Under the pieces are notes generated by a model that had not been told where the DNA came from, ran no database searches, and saw only the letters and a program-made list of their open reading frames with translations. Shown here piece after piece: positions 43,985 through 53,457 of a stretch of DNA of 64,000 bases. Each line of letters begins with the position of its first letter. Position 1 is the stretch's first letter. The position numbers and the translations under genes were made by a program. Origin of the DNA: an uncultured Cohaesibacter sp. (GTDB lineage Bacteria; Pseudomonadota; Alphaproteobacteria; Rhizobiales; Cohaesibacteraceae); the NCBI RefSeq assembly GCF_963682185.1, contig NZ_OY821667.1, forward strand, positions 4,725,501-4,789,500, given 5' to 3'.

Positions 43985-44491
43985 AGCATGACTCCCAACC
44001 AAGACACTTAAATCTTGCAAAAATGACCGGCTAAACTTTCGCGAATTTCTTGTTTGTCCGGGTTTTCACTGTATGGTTCTGATACGTTGAATCATATAGG
44101 TATCCGGAGGCCTAGTCTAAAGGCTAAGGCTTGTTTGGTTTTTCATCGCGGGTGAAACACCATCTCTTCTATAACGCCATGGCGTGTGGTTTTCGCGGCT
44201 GGTTTGGGAAGATGTTTGATTACAATGCGGTTCAGTTGTTCCGTATTGTGGTGTGAGGGGCGGTGGAAACTGCTTGCTAAACCGCTATAATGGGGGGGGT
44301 AAGCATTTCTGCGATTCGAAGTAGGGCGCAATAAAGAAACGTTTGAAGGCTTGGGTGCGCAACTTTCCACAGGAAAATTTGAGTTTATGGGTTATTTTTT
44401 AAAATAGACCCTGTAATCCCAAGGCTTAAAGTCAGGTCAACTGCTCTTTTAGGGATGGTTGGCCATTTGGATAGTTTGATGAGGAAAGCGC
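43985..44491. other. Divergent intergenic region before the Mrp operon
   Basis: These 507 bases hold promoters of msrB and the Mrp operon. A run of eight G lies at 44292-44299, about 190 bases before mrpA. No coding frame is convincing. Confidence 0.5.
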
Positions 44492-46894
44492 ATGGCGTTG
44501 GAATTCGGTGGCGGTCTCAATCTGGCATTGGCCACTCCCTTTGCTGCAGCAGTGGTTGCTCCATATCTCAAGCGGCTGATGGGGCATAATGTTGCCTGGC
44601 TGCTTGCCTTGGTGCCTGCTGGCATTTTCGTCTATTTGTGCCAGTTTATTGGAACGGTCGCGACCTCCGGTCATGGAGTGCATATCACACCGCTGGAATG
44701 GTTGCCGCAATATGGCATCCAGTATTCCCTCTTTGTCGATGGTCTCAGCCTGGTCTTTGCGCTGCTGATATCCGGTATTGGCACCCTGATCATTCTCTAT
44801 TCAGGGGGATATATGAAGGGCCACGCCGACCAAGGGCGTTTCTTCAGCTTCATGTTCCTGTTTATGGGCTCTATGATCGGCGTTGTGCTGGCCGACAATC
44901 TGATGACGCTGTTCATCTATTGGGAGCTGACCTCGATTACGTCATTTCTGCTCATCGGTTTCAATCACAAGGAAGAGCGCTCCCGTCGTGCGGCCCTGCA
45001 GGCCCTGATCGTGACCGGCGGTGGTGGTTTGGCCCTGTTGGCCGGATTGCTGATGATGTATCAGGCTGGCGGCACAATGGAGATGAGCGAACTGCTCACC
45101 AGAGGCGATGTCCTGCGCGACAATGGCCACTATGTAGCCATGCTGCTTTTGATCTTGGGCGGAGCTTTCACCAAATCCGCTCAATTTCCGTTTCACTACT
45201 GGCTTCGCAATGCCATGGAAGCACCGACCCCCGTGTCGGCTTATCTGCATTCCGCAACCATGGTCAAAGCGGGTGTCTATCTGTTGATGCGTGTGCATCC
45301 CGTCATGGGGGACACAACGCTCTGGATGACCATTCTGCCTATCTTCGGCGCGATCACCCTGATCATGGGGACATGGATGAGCCTGCGTCAGACCGACCTG
45401 AAACTGACACTCGCTTACACGACGATCGCTTCACTCGGCCTTTTGGTGATGCTGGTTGGAACCTCCAACGAAACCGCCATTACTGGCGCAGTGGTCTATC
45501 TGTTTGCGCATGCGCTCTTTAAGGGCGGCTTCTTCATGATTGTCGGAACCATCGACCATGAAGCCGGAACCCGCGACGTGACGCGCCTTGGCGGCTTGCG
45601 CAACGCCATGCCGGTTTCTTTCTATGCGGCCGTGGCCTGCGCTCTGTCGATGGGCGGCATCTGGCCCTTCATCGGCTTTATCGCCAAGGAAGAGATGTAT
45701 CTGGGGCTGCTGGGAACAAACCTGCCTGCCTTGTTGCTGACGCTTGCTGCCGTATTGGGCAATGCGATGATGTTTGGCGCCGCTTTCGTCGTTGCGCTCA
45801 AGCCATTTCTCGGTGAAGAGGTTCATACACCCAAGCATGCACACGAAGGGCCGGTTCTGCTGGTTGCCGGGCCGGTAACCCTTGCCAGCCTTGGCCTTCT
45901 GGCCATGCTGTTTGGGGATTTTGTTGGTGCGGAATTGCTGGGGCCCATGGCCGACGCCGTGCACGGACAACATGGGCATCTGCAAGTCGGCATCGGCGCC
46001 GTTCATGTCAATTTCGCCTTCATGCTGTCGCTCATCACCATAGCGCTTGGGGTGGGTTTCTATTTCAGATATGAAGCCATCAGGTCAACGCGTGGCGTGC
46101 TTATCCGCACGTTGGGGGAGGGGCCAGACAGCTTCTTCGATATCTTTATTGCCGGACTCGTGCGCTTCTCGGCCCGCACAATGCGCCTGTTACAGAGCGG
46201 GAACATGGAGGTCTATCTGGCAGCGACTTTCGCCACTATTGCGCTGGCGTTGCTCGTGCCGATGATCGTCTTTGACGAACTGCCCGACTGGCCTCAATTC
46301 CCTGATCTCTATATCTATGAATGGTCTACCCTCGGTCTTGCCGTGGTTGGCCTCTATGCCTTGATCGTCGCCAAGACGCGCTTGACGGCGATCGTGTCAC
46401 TGGGCATTCAGGGCTTCGCCGTTGCGTTGATCTTCTTGCTGTTTGGCGCTCCTGATTTGAGCTTCACACAGTTCATGGTCGAGACACTGGCCGTTGTCAT
46501 CATCGCCCTCATCATGAACCGTCTCTCGCTGAAGGAGCATGATAAGCGGCCGCCACAACAAGTGATGGTTGATGCGAGTTTGTCAATTCTTGTGGGACTT
46601 GGCTTCTGCCTGCTGCTCATGTCGGTTACGCAGGGCGCGTTTGATCGTCACCTGAGCAATTTCTTCACCGACTATAGCCGTGTCATCGCCCATGGCCGCA
46701 ACATCGTGAATGTTATCATCGTTGACTTCCGCGGCTTCGATACGCTGGGCGAAATCGCAGTGGTTACGATCACCGCTCTGTGTGTACATACCCTCACGTT
46801 GGGCACGGGGCGGTCCGGGCTCAAAAACAAGTTCTTTAAGAATAAGGCTTCCGGCTTTGATGAAGCGACCTCTGGTCAGAAAGGAGCGGAGTAA
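44492..46894 (+). CDS. mrpA: Na+/H+ antiporter subunit A (Mrp/Mnh)
   Basis: The 800-residue protein is the largest Mrp subunit, homologous to complex I NuoL. It is predicted to have about 20 transmembrane helices. Key ion-path residues are E145 (MTLFIYWELTS), K228 (GAFTKSAQFPFHYWL) and the HSATMVKAG segment (253-261). The C-terminal part (from about 600) carries the MrpA-specific DUF4040/MrpB-like domain (LIFLLFGAPDLSFTQFMVETL). The length equals that of Bacillus MrpA rather than the longer A-B fusions of rhizobial Pha systems. GAGGAAAG precedes the ATG. The stop overlaps the next start by one base, so translation is coupled. Confidence 0.95.
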   Translation: MALEFGGGLNLALATPFAAAVVAPYLKRLMGHNVAWLLALVPAGIFVYLCQFIGTVATSGHGVHITPLEWLPQYGIQYSLFVDGLSLVFALLISGIGTLIILYSGGYMKGHADQGRFFSFMFLFMGSMIGVVLADNLMTLFIYWELTSITSFLLIGFNHKEERSRRAALQALIVTGGGGLALLAGLLMMYQAGGTMEMSELLTRGDVLRDNGHYVAMLLLILGGAFTKSAQFPFHYWLRNAMEAPTPVSAYLHSATMVKAGVYLLMRVHPVMGDTTLWMTILPIFGAITLIMGTWMSLRQTDLKLTLAYTTIASLGLLVMLVGTSNETAITGAVVYLFAHALFKGGFFMIVGTIDHEAGTRDVTRLGGLRNAMPVSFYAAVACALSMGGIWPFIGFIAKEEMYLGLLGTNLPALLLTLAAVLGNAMMFGAAFVVALKPFLGEEVHTPKHAHEGPVLLVAGPVTLASLGLLAMLFGDFVGAELLGPMADAVHGQHGHLQVGIGAVHVNFAFMLSLITIALGVGFYFRYEAIRSTRGVLIRTLGEGPDSFFDIFIAGLVRFSARTMRLLQSGNMEVYLAATFATIALALLVPMIVFDELPDWPQFPDLYIYEWSTLGLAVVGLYALIVAKTRLTAIVSLGIQGFAVALIFLLFGAPDLSFTQFMVETLAVVIIALIMNRLSLKEHDKRPPQQVMVDASLSILVGLGFCLLLMSVTQGAFDRHLSNFFTDYSRVIAHGRNIVNVIIVDFRGFDTLGEIAVVTITALCVHTLTLGTGRSGLKNKFFKNKASGFDEATSGQKGAE

Positions 46895-47304
46895 TGCAAA
46901 CTCTGATTTTTCGGACAACAGCCCCGTTTCTGGCGGCCCTGATGATCCTGTTCTCCATATTCGTGACCTTGCGCGGGCATAATGATCCCGGTGGTGGCTT
47001 CATCGGCGGTTTGATCGCCGCATCGGCCTTTATGATGTATGGTATCGCCGCCGGCGTGGAATATGTACGCAGGGCACTGTATTTCCACCCGATTTCCGTG
47101 GCCGCCTTTGGGTTGGTGCTTTCGTCCGGATCTGGCTTGCTTTCCATGTTCGAGGCGCAGCCTTTCATGACCAGCCAATGGACCTTCCCCACCATCATGG
47201 GGGTAGAGGTGGCCATCTCCACTCCGATGTTCTTCGATATCGGTGTCTATCTGGTGGTCATGGGCAGCTTGACATCCATCGCATTGAAACTGGAAGAGGA
47301 ATAA
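46894..47304 (+). CDS. mrpB: Na+/H+ antiporter subunit B
   Basis: The 136-residue, four-helix protein is a stand-alone MrpB. The motif RGHNDPGGGFIGGLIAASAFMMYGIA (about 27-52) is diagnostic. It forms part of the membrane Mrp complex that expels Na+ in exchange for H+. It overlaps mrpA by one base (TAATG), and mrpC follows after seven bases. Separate B shows that this is the seven-gene type of Mrp locus. Confidence 0.95.
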   Translation: MQTLIFRTTAPFLAALMILFSIFVTLRGHNDPGGGFIGGLIAASAFMMYGIAAGVEYVRRALYFHPISVAAFGLVLSSGSGLLSMFEAQPFMTSQWTFPTIMGVEVAISTPMFFDIGVYLVVMGSLTSIALKLEEE

Positions 47305-47311
47305 AGCGACC

Positions 47312-47689
47312 ATGGAAGGCGTTCTTTCTATTCTCGTTGGTATCTTCTTTGCGGTGAGCATCTATCTGATGATGTCGCGCTATACCATTCGCATTATGTT
47401 GGGGATTGCTGCGCTCAGTAACGCAGTCAACCTGCTGATCTTTACCAGTGGCCGCTTGATGCGAGAGGTGCCGCCGATCATCCCTGAAGGGGCTTCTGTG
47501 CCAGCCATGCCAACAGCCAATCCGTTGCCGCAGGCCCTTATTCTGACGGCAATCGTGATTTCATTTTCATTTCTGGCCTTTCTCCTCGTGCTTGCCTATC
47601 GGGCCTATCAGGAGTTGGGAACCGACGACATAACCAAAATGCGTGTCGCGGAACCGGCAGATGAAGATCTGCCTCCTGTGAGCTATTAA
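47312..47689 (+). CDS. mrpC: Na+/H+ antiporter subunit C (NuoK-like)
   Basis: The 125-residue protein has three helices and resembles NuoK. Its signature is IRIMLGIAALSNAVNLLIF followed by PLPQALILTAIVISFSFLAFLLVLAYR. The C-terminal tail is acidic (ADEDLPPVSY). It sits between mrpB and mrpD with short spacing, inside the same operon. Confidence 0.95.
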   Translation: MEGVLSILVGIFFAVSIYLMMSRYTIRIMLGIAALSNAVNLLIFTSGRLMREVPPIIPEGASVPAMPTANPLPQALILTAIVISFSFLAFLLVLAYRAYQELGTDDITKMRVAEPADEDLPPVSY

Positions 47690-47703
47690 GGAGAGAGACA
47701 GCT

Positions 47704-49392
47704 ATGGCTGGAAATGCTGAGCACGCGGTGGATTATGCCGCAGGAATGCTGATGGCGCCGACCTCGCTGGCGGACTGGCTGATTGTGGCTCCATCGCTGA
47801 TCACCATCATTGGTGGCGCCTCACTTGTGATGCTGCGCTATCAGGCAAAATGGCATGGCTATCTGGCATGCTTCTATCTGGCTGCGCTTGTCGTGGTGGA
47901 TGCGTTGCTCTTGTCGCGGGTCATGGCCGAAGGGCCTATTACCATGACGATGGGCCGCTGGCTGCCACCATTCGGCATTACACTGGTGGTCGATGCCCTG
48001 GGTGGTTTGATGGCACTTATTGCTGCGATCGTGGCCCTTGCGGTTTGTGTCTATTCTCTTGCGGACATTTCGGTCACCTCAACGCGTTTTGGCTTTTATC
48101 CTGCGTTACTCTGGATGATGACCGGCATTACAGGGTCCTTCCTCACGGGTGATATCTTCAACCTCTATGTCTGGTTCGAAGTGATGCTGATTTCATCCTT
48201 CGGCCTCCTCATCGTGGATGGTGATCGCATCCAGATGGATGGCGCGATGAAATATGCCGTGCTCAACCTTATGGCGACGACCCTGTTTCTGGTTACCACG
48301 GGCTATCTTTACGGTGCGGTCGGGTCTCTCAATATGGCCGATATTGCCCTGCGGTTGAGGGAAATGCCCGAAGGATCGGCACCAATGGGCACGATTGCCA
48401 CGCTCTATCTTTTGGCGTTTTCCATGAAGGCTGCGGCCTTTCCAGTCAATTTCTGGCTTCCCGCTTCCTACCATACCCCCAAAATTGTGGTGTCCGCGAT
48501 CTTTGCTGGACTGCTGACAAAGGTTGGTGTCTATGCCTTGATCCGCACTCTGGTTCTGGTGATGCCTGAGGGCAGGGATCTTTTAAGCGATCTCATCGCA
48601 TGGGTTGCTGCTTTGACCATGATAGTGGGTGCCATTGGCGCCTTGGCGCAGAATGATGTGCGCCGGACCTTCGGCTTTCTGGTTGTTGGCGGCATCGGAT
48701 CCTCTATGGTTGGTGTGGCCGTCGGTACGCAGGATGCCATCACGGGTGCCATTCTTTATGCGGTGAATTCAATTCTGGTGATGACGGCCCTCTATCTGGC
48801 TTTCGGAATTCTTATGCGCAAGAACGGCGGCAAGGTTAACCTTGCAGAACTCGGCGGTGGCTACAGAGCTTCCAGCTGGCTCTCCATTCTCTTCCTGGCG
48901 TTGGTCTTTGCTGCTTCTGGTTTGCCGCCCTTCTCCGGTTTTTGGCCTAAAATGGTTCTTGTGGAATCTAGCCTCAAGGAAGGTTATGGCTGGTTGGCTT
49001 TCTCAATCCTTCTCTCCGGGTTCATTACCACTGTTGCTATGGGCCGCGTTTGGGCGCATGCCTTCTGGCGGGGTGGGCCGATCGGTACGCAGGATGGACG
49101 CGATGCAGCCCCTCTCTATACCTTATCCGATATCGTGCGAAGGCGCGTGTTTGTACCCGTCATGGCGCTTGTTGCGATGATTGTTTATATCGGTGTTTAC
49201 CCATCTCCTGTTTTTTCGGTTTCGCAATATGGTGCGGCGACGCTTCTTAAGCCTGATCAATATTTCGATGCCGTTTTCGGGCCCGTGCGGGAGCAGGAGA
49301 AAGAGCGCGCAGAAGCTCAGGCTGCTGAAGGGCATCGTCTTAATGAAGCGTCTGGGCATAATGCTGCGCAGAAGTCGGAAGGAGCGCACTGA
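47704..49392 (+). CDS. mrpD: Na+/H+ antiporter subunit D (NuoM/N-like)
   Basis: The 562-residue proton-path subunit is homologous to NuoM/NuoN with about 14 helices. Conserved ion residues include E159 (NLYVWFEVMLISSFGLL) and the lysine in SMKAAAFPVNFWLPASYHTPKIVVSAIFAGLLTKVG. The C-terminal 50 residues are charged and Ala/Glu-rich, longer than many homologues. AAGGAGAGAGACAGCT precedes the ATG. The stop overlaps mrpE by one base. Confidence 0.95.
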   Translation: MAGNAEHAVDYAAGMLMAPTSLADWLIVAPSLITIIGGASLVMLRYQAKWHGYLACFYLAALVVVDALLLSRVMAEGPITMTMGRWLPPFGITLVVDALGGLMALIAAIVALAVCVYSLADISVTSTRFGFYPALLWMMTGITGSFLTGDIFNLYVWFEVMLISSFGLLIVDGDRIQMDGAMKYAVLNLMATTLFLVTTGYLYGAVGSLNMADIALRLREMPEGSAPMGTIATLYLLAFSMKAAAFPVNFWLPASYHTPKIVVSAIFAGLLTKVGVYALIRTLVLVMPEGRDLLSDLIAWVAALTMIVGAIGALAQNDVRRTFGFLVVGGIGSSMVGVAVGTQDAITGAILYAVNSILVMTALYLAFGILMRKNGGKVNLAELGGGYRASSWLSILFLALVFAASGLPPFSGFWPKMVLVESSLKEGYGWLAFSILLSGFITTVAMGRVWAHAFWRGGPIGTQDGRDAAPLYTLSDIVRRRVFVPVMALVAMIVYIGVYPSPVFSVSQYGAATLLKPDQYFDAVFGPVREQEKERAEAQAAEGHRLNEASGHNAAQKSEGAH

Positions 49393-49868
49393 TGAAATAT
49401 CTGTTTTTGGTGAACGTGCTGTTGGCCATCATCTGGGCGGCTGTTGGCGGAACCTTTACGGTGCCAAACTTGCTTTTCGGCTTCGTGTTGGGCACGATCG
49501 TCCTGTTCATCATCAGGGAAAAAGCTGGCACGTTGCGTTATTTCCAACGCGTGCGCCGGATCGTGTCACTGCTCTTGTTGTTCATCGTTGAGCTTATCAA
49601 GTCAGCCGCCAAGGTGGCCATTCTGGCGGTTTGCCCCAATATCAAACTCAAGCCGGGCTTTTTTGCCTATGAGTTGAAAACCGACCGTGATCTGGAAATC
49701 ACCATTCTGGCAAACCTGATCACGCTGACACCGGGCACCTTGTCTGTCGATGTTTCCGATGACAAGAAGTATCTCTATATCCATGCGATCACGATTGACG
49801 ATTTGGAAGACATGCGCGAGGAAATCGAAACCGGCTTTGAACGCAAGATCATGGAGGCCTTTCGCTAA
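49392..49868 (+). CDS. mrpE: Na+/H+ antiporter subunit E
   Basis: The 158-residue protein is MrpE. Two or three N-terminal hydrophobic segments are followed by a cytosolic domain with the family pattern [39 protein letters not shown]. MrpE has no complex I homologue. It overlaps both mrpD (one base) and mrpF (one base), so the operon is tightly coupled here. Confidence 0.94.
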   Translation: MKYLFLVNVLLAIIWAAVGGTFTVPNLLFGFVLGTIVLFIIREKAGTLRYFQRVRRIVSLLLLFIVELIKSAAKVAILAVCPNIKLKPGFFAYELKTDRDLEITILANLITLTPGTLSVDVSDDKKYLYIHAITIDDLEDMREEIETGFERKIMEAFR

Positions 49869-50233
49869 TGGATCCACTTATGAATATGCCGTCATTTCTG
49901 GATGTCGCCATACTGATTACACTGATGATCTTGTCGCTGTCCTTCCTGTTCACGGCCTATCGGATCATCAAGGGCCCGACATTGGGAGACCGGATTATCG
50001 GTCTTGATATGCTGGTTGCGGTCGGTATCGGCTTTATCGCGGTGATCGGAGTGAAAACCGACTTCTATCTTTACACTGATATCGCGATTGCACTGGGCCT
50101 GGTCGGCTTTTTGTCAACCTTGGCCTTTGCCCGGTTCGTACTACATCATGGTGACAGCTCAGAATATTTCGACGAAGAAGAGGCAGCCAAGGCTGAAGCC
50201 GATGCCAAGAGGGCTCTGGAGGGATTGGAATGA
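49868..50233 (+). CDS. mrpF: Na+/H+ antiporter subunit F
   Basis: The 121-residue protein has three helices and the MrpF motif [22 protein letters not shown] (about 34-55), followed by the [25 protein letters not shown] helix. The tail is acidic and alanine-rich (about 95-121), longer than in Bacillus. It overlaps mrpG by four bases (ATGA). Confidence 0.94.
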   Translation: MDPLMNMPSFLDVAILITLMILSLSFLFTAYRIIKGPTLGDRIIGLDMLVAVGIGFIAVIGVKTDFYLYTDIAIALGLVGFLSTLAFARFVLHHGDSSEYFDEEEAAKAEADAKRALEGLE

Positions 50234-50598
50234 TTGGTTTTACCCTTGGAATGATTTCCGACGTCTTTGTAGGCCTACTACTCTTGCTGGGCGCTGTCTT
50301 TGTTTTGACCGCTTCCATTGGTATGTTGCGATTCCCTGATGTTTACACAAGAATGCACTCGGCATCCAAGGCCGGTACATTGGGATCTGGTATTGCGTTG
50401 CTGGCGCTGGCGCTGCATTCAGGGGAATTCGACGTATTCACTCGTGCGTTGGCTGGTATTATCTTTTTTCTATTGACGACCCCAGTTACAGCACATTTGG
50501 TTGCAAAAGCTGCGTACTCTACCGGAACAAAACCCTGGAAAGGGACAGTAATTGACGAATATGCGGATAGTATGGAGAAGAATTCAGAAAATAGGTAA
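50230..50598 (+). CDS. mrpG: Na+/H+ antiporter subunit G
   Basis: The 122-residue protein completes the Mrp set. Its three-helix core carries the MrpG motif [28 protein letters not shown] (about 29-56), then [19 protein letters not shown]. The last 15 residues are polar. It is the last gene of the operon; a terminator-like hairpin follows at 50635. Confidence 0.95.
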   Translation: MIGFTLGMISDVFVGLLLLLGAVFVLTASIGMLRFPDVYTRMHSASKAGTLGSGIALLALALHSGEFDVFTRALAGIIFFLLTTPVTAHLVAKAAYSTGTKPWKGTVIDEYADSMEKNSENR

Positions 50599-50634
50599 TT
50601 TCTCTATTTTTGACCGTTGGATGATTGTTAACTA

Positions 50635-50663
50635 GGGAGTTTCGAGGAGAATCTCCCTTTTCT
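50635..50663 (+). terminator. Terminator of the Mrp operon
   Basis: GGGAG (50635-50639) pairs with CTCCC (50653-50657), extended by inner TTC/GAA, followed by TTTTCTT. It lies 37 bases after mrpG. Confidence 0.65.
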
Positions 50664-50903
50664 TATGTTTGTTTCCGCGCGCACATATAAACTTGCTTTA
50701 CTATGAATTTTGCGCTCCACATCATTGTTTCCCACAAGCATACAAAGAAAAATGTATTATTTCTTGAAGTAAAAACATAGATACATTACCAATGACCCCA
50801 ATGGTTTTTAAAGCTGGTGACTCTAGTGCCAAACAGTTGAGTGCCAGATTGTTCAGGTGAACCGCATTCATCTTGAGCGTCAATTGGAAAGAATGTCCGG
50901 ATT
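50664..50903. other. Promoter region of the MucR-type gene
   Basis: This AT-rich interval between the Mrp terminator and mucR has no gene. MucR proteins usually bind their own AT-rich promoters, so autoregulation here is plausible. Confidence 0.45.
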
Positions 50904-51317
50904 ATGTCAGAAAACACAGAAAATAACATACTGATTGAGCTTACCGCTGATATCGTTTCGGCATATGTTAGTAATAATGCCGTGCCGGTAAATGATCTCT
51001 CGGGCCTTATTGGCGACATCTACAAAGCTTTGGAAGACACCAAAACGCCTGTTTCCGAAGAAGTTGTCGAAGCACCGAAACCAGCAGTCTCGGTCAAGAA
51101 ATCAATCACGCCAGATTACATCATCTGTCTTGAAGATGGGAAGAAGTTTAAGTCGCTCAAGCGTCATCTTCGTACCCATTACAACCTGTCTCCCGAAGAA
51201 TATCGTGAGAAATGGGGTCTTCCCGCAGACTACCCAATGGTTGCTCCAAGCTATGCAGAAGCACGTTCTAGCCTTGCCAAGAAAATGGGCCTAGGTCAAC
51301 AGCGTCGCAAGAAGTAA
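50904..51317 (+). CDS. mucR: MucR/Ros-family zinc-finger transcriptional regulator
   Basis: The 137-residue protein is a MucR/Ros global regulator of alphaproteobacteria, an H-NS-like silencer that controls exopolysaccharide, motility and cell-cycle genes. The zinc finger uses C75, D78, H88 and H92 in [34 protein letters not shown]. The N-terminal [32 protein letters not shown] is the conserved oligomerisation region. A short Ala/Pro/Val linker connects the two. The C-terminus is basic (GQQRRKK). A terminator follows at 51376. Confidence 0.97.
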   Translation: MSENTENNILIELTADIVSAYVSNNAVPVNDLSGLIGDIYKALEDTKTPVSEEVVEAPKPAVSVKKSITPDYIICLEDGKKFKSLKRHLRTHYNLSPEEYREKWGLPADYPMVAPSYAEARSSLAKKMGLGQQRRKK

Positions 51318-51375
51318 AAGGCTTCAAAGCTTCAAAGAGTTATTACGCATTATCGACCGCGTATATGCAAAGAAC

Positions 51376-51400
51376 AAGGCAGCTTAGAGCTGCCTTTTCT
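51376..51400 (+). terminator. Terminator after mucR
   Basis: AAGGCAGCT (51376-51384) pairs with AGCTGCCTT (51388-51396) around a three-base loop, followed by TTCT and further T. Confidence 0.88.
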
Positions 51401-51457
51401 ATTTTGTATTGTCTTCTCTCTGCGCAGTTTTTATCTCTCAGACTGGTTTTCACCTTT

Positions 51458-51895
51458 CTATTCCGGGTGAAGGAGAGGTGCTTTTGATCTTATCGCCTTT
51501 TCCGCAGCGACCGCCTGCATAAGCGCGATATGCCGCATCAGGGAATAACTATAGTGGGCTGCGCGCCCCCGCCGACGCTCCGCCCTGAGCGCCTGATTGA
51601 GCTTTCTTAGAATAATCCCTTCATTACGTCTTTCCAAACTGCACAATTCGCTTGGGAATATATGTAACAGGCCCGGTAGATCGCGCTCTCGCACATAGTC
51701 TCTTTGTCCAATGCGAACCATGTCTCGGACGAATGTCGTACCATGTGTTCTTCCTCTGTCTGTCAGTGCGTCAATGGATTTGACAATACCACCCCTTTTC
51801 GTATGGCGAGGAGGTGATGAAAGCAGCTCGGCTGTGCGATCCGCGCAAGACCGAGTACTAAGCGCCCCTTTGGGCTGAAGACTGTTTTGAACCAT
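51458..51895 (-). CDS. DUF6477-like protein
   Basis: The C-terminal 95 residues match the DUF6477 pattern known from alphaproteobacteria: FVRDMVRIGQRDYVRERDLPGLL, then LRKLNQALRAERRRGRAAHYSYSLMRHIALMQAVAAEKAIR. Function is unknown. The start is uncertain. I use ATG 51895, with GGGAG upstream, giving 145 residues; the frame stays open to 52129, but that extension has no family resemblance. It is divergent from a DnaA-domain gene, with 250 bases between. Confidence 0.65.
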   Translation of the reverse strand: MVQNSLQPKGALSTRSCADRTAELLSSPPRHTKRGGIVKSIDALTDRGRTHGTTFVRDMVRIGQRDYVRERDLPGLLHIFPSELCSLERRNEGIILRKLNQALRAERRRGRAAHYSYSLMRHIALMQAVAAEKAIRSKAPLLHPE

Positions 51896-52146
51896 GCCCG
51901 GATTGTCTCCCAGCCAGAAAGAAGGGGAATTATGGGCATAAGGAGAGTTTCCATACTGGGATGGTGAATAAAGTGTAAAGCGATGCCAAGCGGCAAACAT
52001 GAGGGATTTGCTGGGATTGCGGTGTTGAGCTTTAAAAATATTCCACTTTTTATGCGAGGAATTTATTCCTGATTCAAGCTTAGGTTGTATATTTGTGCAA
52101 ATGCAACAAATTGCAACGAATACGAGCAAAGATCATGGAGCGAACA

Positions 52147-52560
52147 ATGGAAACTGCATTAAATATCGAAAATCTGGCAGCCAATGCATCCCCTTGGCTA
52201 GGGAACCCGATGGCAAGTGGAGAGGTGCGCAATGGAGTTCACGCTCTTGCGCTGGTAGACGAGCTGGTCTCTCGAACCTATCGGCTACCGCGCAGCGCCT
52301 TGCATGCGGGAACCCGTTGTAGAAAAAGTGTAGCCTTCGCGCGGCAAGTGGCCATGTATCTCAGCCATGTATGCTTGAGCTATCCCCTCAAGGATATTGC
52401 CAGTTACTATCAGCGGGATCGCACAACCGTCGCTTACGCCTGCCGTGTGGTTGAGGATCGACGGGAGGAAGAAGAAACCGAGTTGTTGATCAATAGTCTG
52501 GAAAGTGCTCTCGAAACCATGATGCTCGTTACCCCGCTGACCAGAATGAGGGAAAAATGA
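52147..52560 (+). CDS. DnaA domain IV-like helix-turn-helix protein
   Basis: The 137-residue protein resembles only the C-terminal DNA-binding domain of the replication initiator DnaA. The segment ARQVAMYLSHVCLSYPLKDIASYYQRDRTTVAYACRVVEDRREEE (about 69-113) matches DnaA domain IV, where RDHTTV contacts the DnaA box; here it reads RDRTTV. No AAA+ domain is present. Such short proteins occur in Hyphomicrobiales beside DUF6456 genes and may regulate transcription at DnaA-box-like sites. GGAG lies seven bases before the ATG at 52147. Its stop overlaps the next start (ATGA). Confidence 0.85.
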   Translation: METALNIENLAANASPWLGNPMASGEVRNGVHALALVDELVSRTYRLPRSALHAGTRCRKSVAFARQVAMYLSHVCLSYPLKDIASYYQRDRTTVAYACRVVEDRREEEETELLINSLESALETMMLVTPLTRMREK

Positions 52561-53396
52561 GCAAGAACAGCCAACGATGGCAGAATAGCGCAGAATGCGT
52601 GGATGGTCTTGATGGCACTTCCCTAAGGCTTCTTGAGCAAATCGCCCGCAGTAAAAACCGGCTGGTGAACTGTTGGCCCAAATCCCAAATCCAGAATTTG
52701 GTCAAACGCGGCTGGTTGGAGATGAAAGAGACGGAACTGGCATTGACGAACAAGGGTAGAACTGCGTTGCGGCGTGAAAAGCTCAAGCGCGAAGAAATAC
52801 GGCTCACCGATAAAGGGCAAAGCGGCACACAGGTTGGTGGGGAGAAAGCTCCGCACAATAGGGCTCGTGGTGATGCTGGTACTATCAAGGCAGAAAGCCC
52901 TCTGCATCATCTGGCCAATCGCAAAAAAACGGACGGGAGTAGCTATCTTACTGCCAGCCAGGTTGAAGCAGGCGAAAGGCTATGCAGTGATTTCGATAGG
53001 GGTCAACTGGTCAAGACACTTGGCATTAACTGGCAACGATTGGGAGAAGCCGAAGGGTCTGTTTCCAAGAATGCACGCCGAGCCAATGTCGGGCCCGGCT
53101 TTGGTGATGTGGCGCTGGATGCTCAGGATCGGTTTCGATCCGCCCTAAAATATGTTGGAGAAGAGTTTGCCGACCCTTTGATCGATTTCTGCTGTTTCCA
53201 GCGGGGATTGGAAGAAATGGAACGCACGCGCAATTGGCCTGCGCGGTCGGCAAAGTTGGTTTTGTCGCTGGCGCTTGCCAGATTGGCGCGGCATTACGGG
53301 CTCTTTGATGAAGCCATAGGTCCAACGAAAAATGCTATGCGCCATTGGGGTAGCAAAGATTATCGGCCGTCTCGTCTCTTATCAGACGAACGTTGA
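52557..53396 (+). CDS. DUF6456 domain protein (HTH-like)
   Basis: The 279-residue protein carries the DUF6456 domain in its C-terminal two thirds: AESPLHHLANRKKTDGSSYLTASQVEAGERLCSDFDRGQL (about 111-150), then a variable stretch and VALDAQDRFRSALKYVGEEFADPLIDFCCFQRGLEEMERTRNWPARSAKLVLSLALARLARHYGL. The N-terminal part looks like a winged-helix (LRLLEQIARSKNRLVNCWPKSQIQNLVKRGWLEMKE). Function is unknown, and transcriptional regulation is inferred. It overlaps the DnaA-domain gene by four bases, so the two are translationally coupled. Confidence 0.87.
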   Translation: MSKNSQRWQNSAECVDGLDGTSLRLLEQIARSKNRLVNCWPKSQIQNLVKRGWLEMKETELALTNKGRTALRREKLKREEIRLTDKGQSGTQVGGEKAPHNRARGDAGTIKAESPLHHLANRKKTDGSSYLTASQVEAGERLCSDFDRGQLVKTLGINWQRLGEAEGSVSKNARRANVGPGFGDVALDAQDRFRSALKYVGEEFADPLIDFCCFQRGLEEMERTRNWPARSAKLVLSLALARLARHYGLFDEAIGPTKNAMRHWGSKDYRPSRLLSDER

Positions 53397-53457
53397 TCGG
53401 AGAGAGCACTTCTACTCTTCTGTTTGATGGTCTCGGCGTGGAGCATCTGTGCTATTT

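Noticed and set aside
44292-44299. Run of eight G upstream of mrpA
   Set aside because: It could vary in length, but it is outside coding sequence and no promoter elements straddle it clearly; I do not call phase variation.
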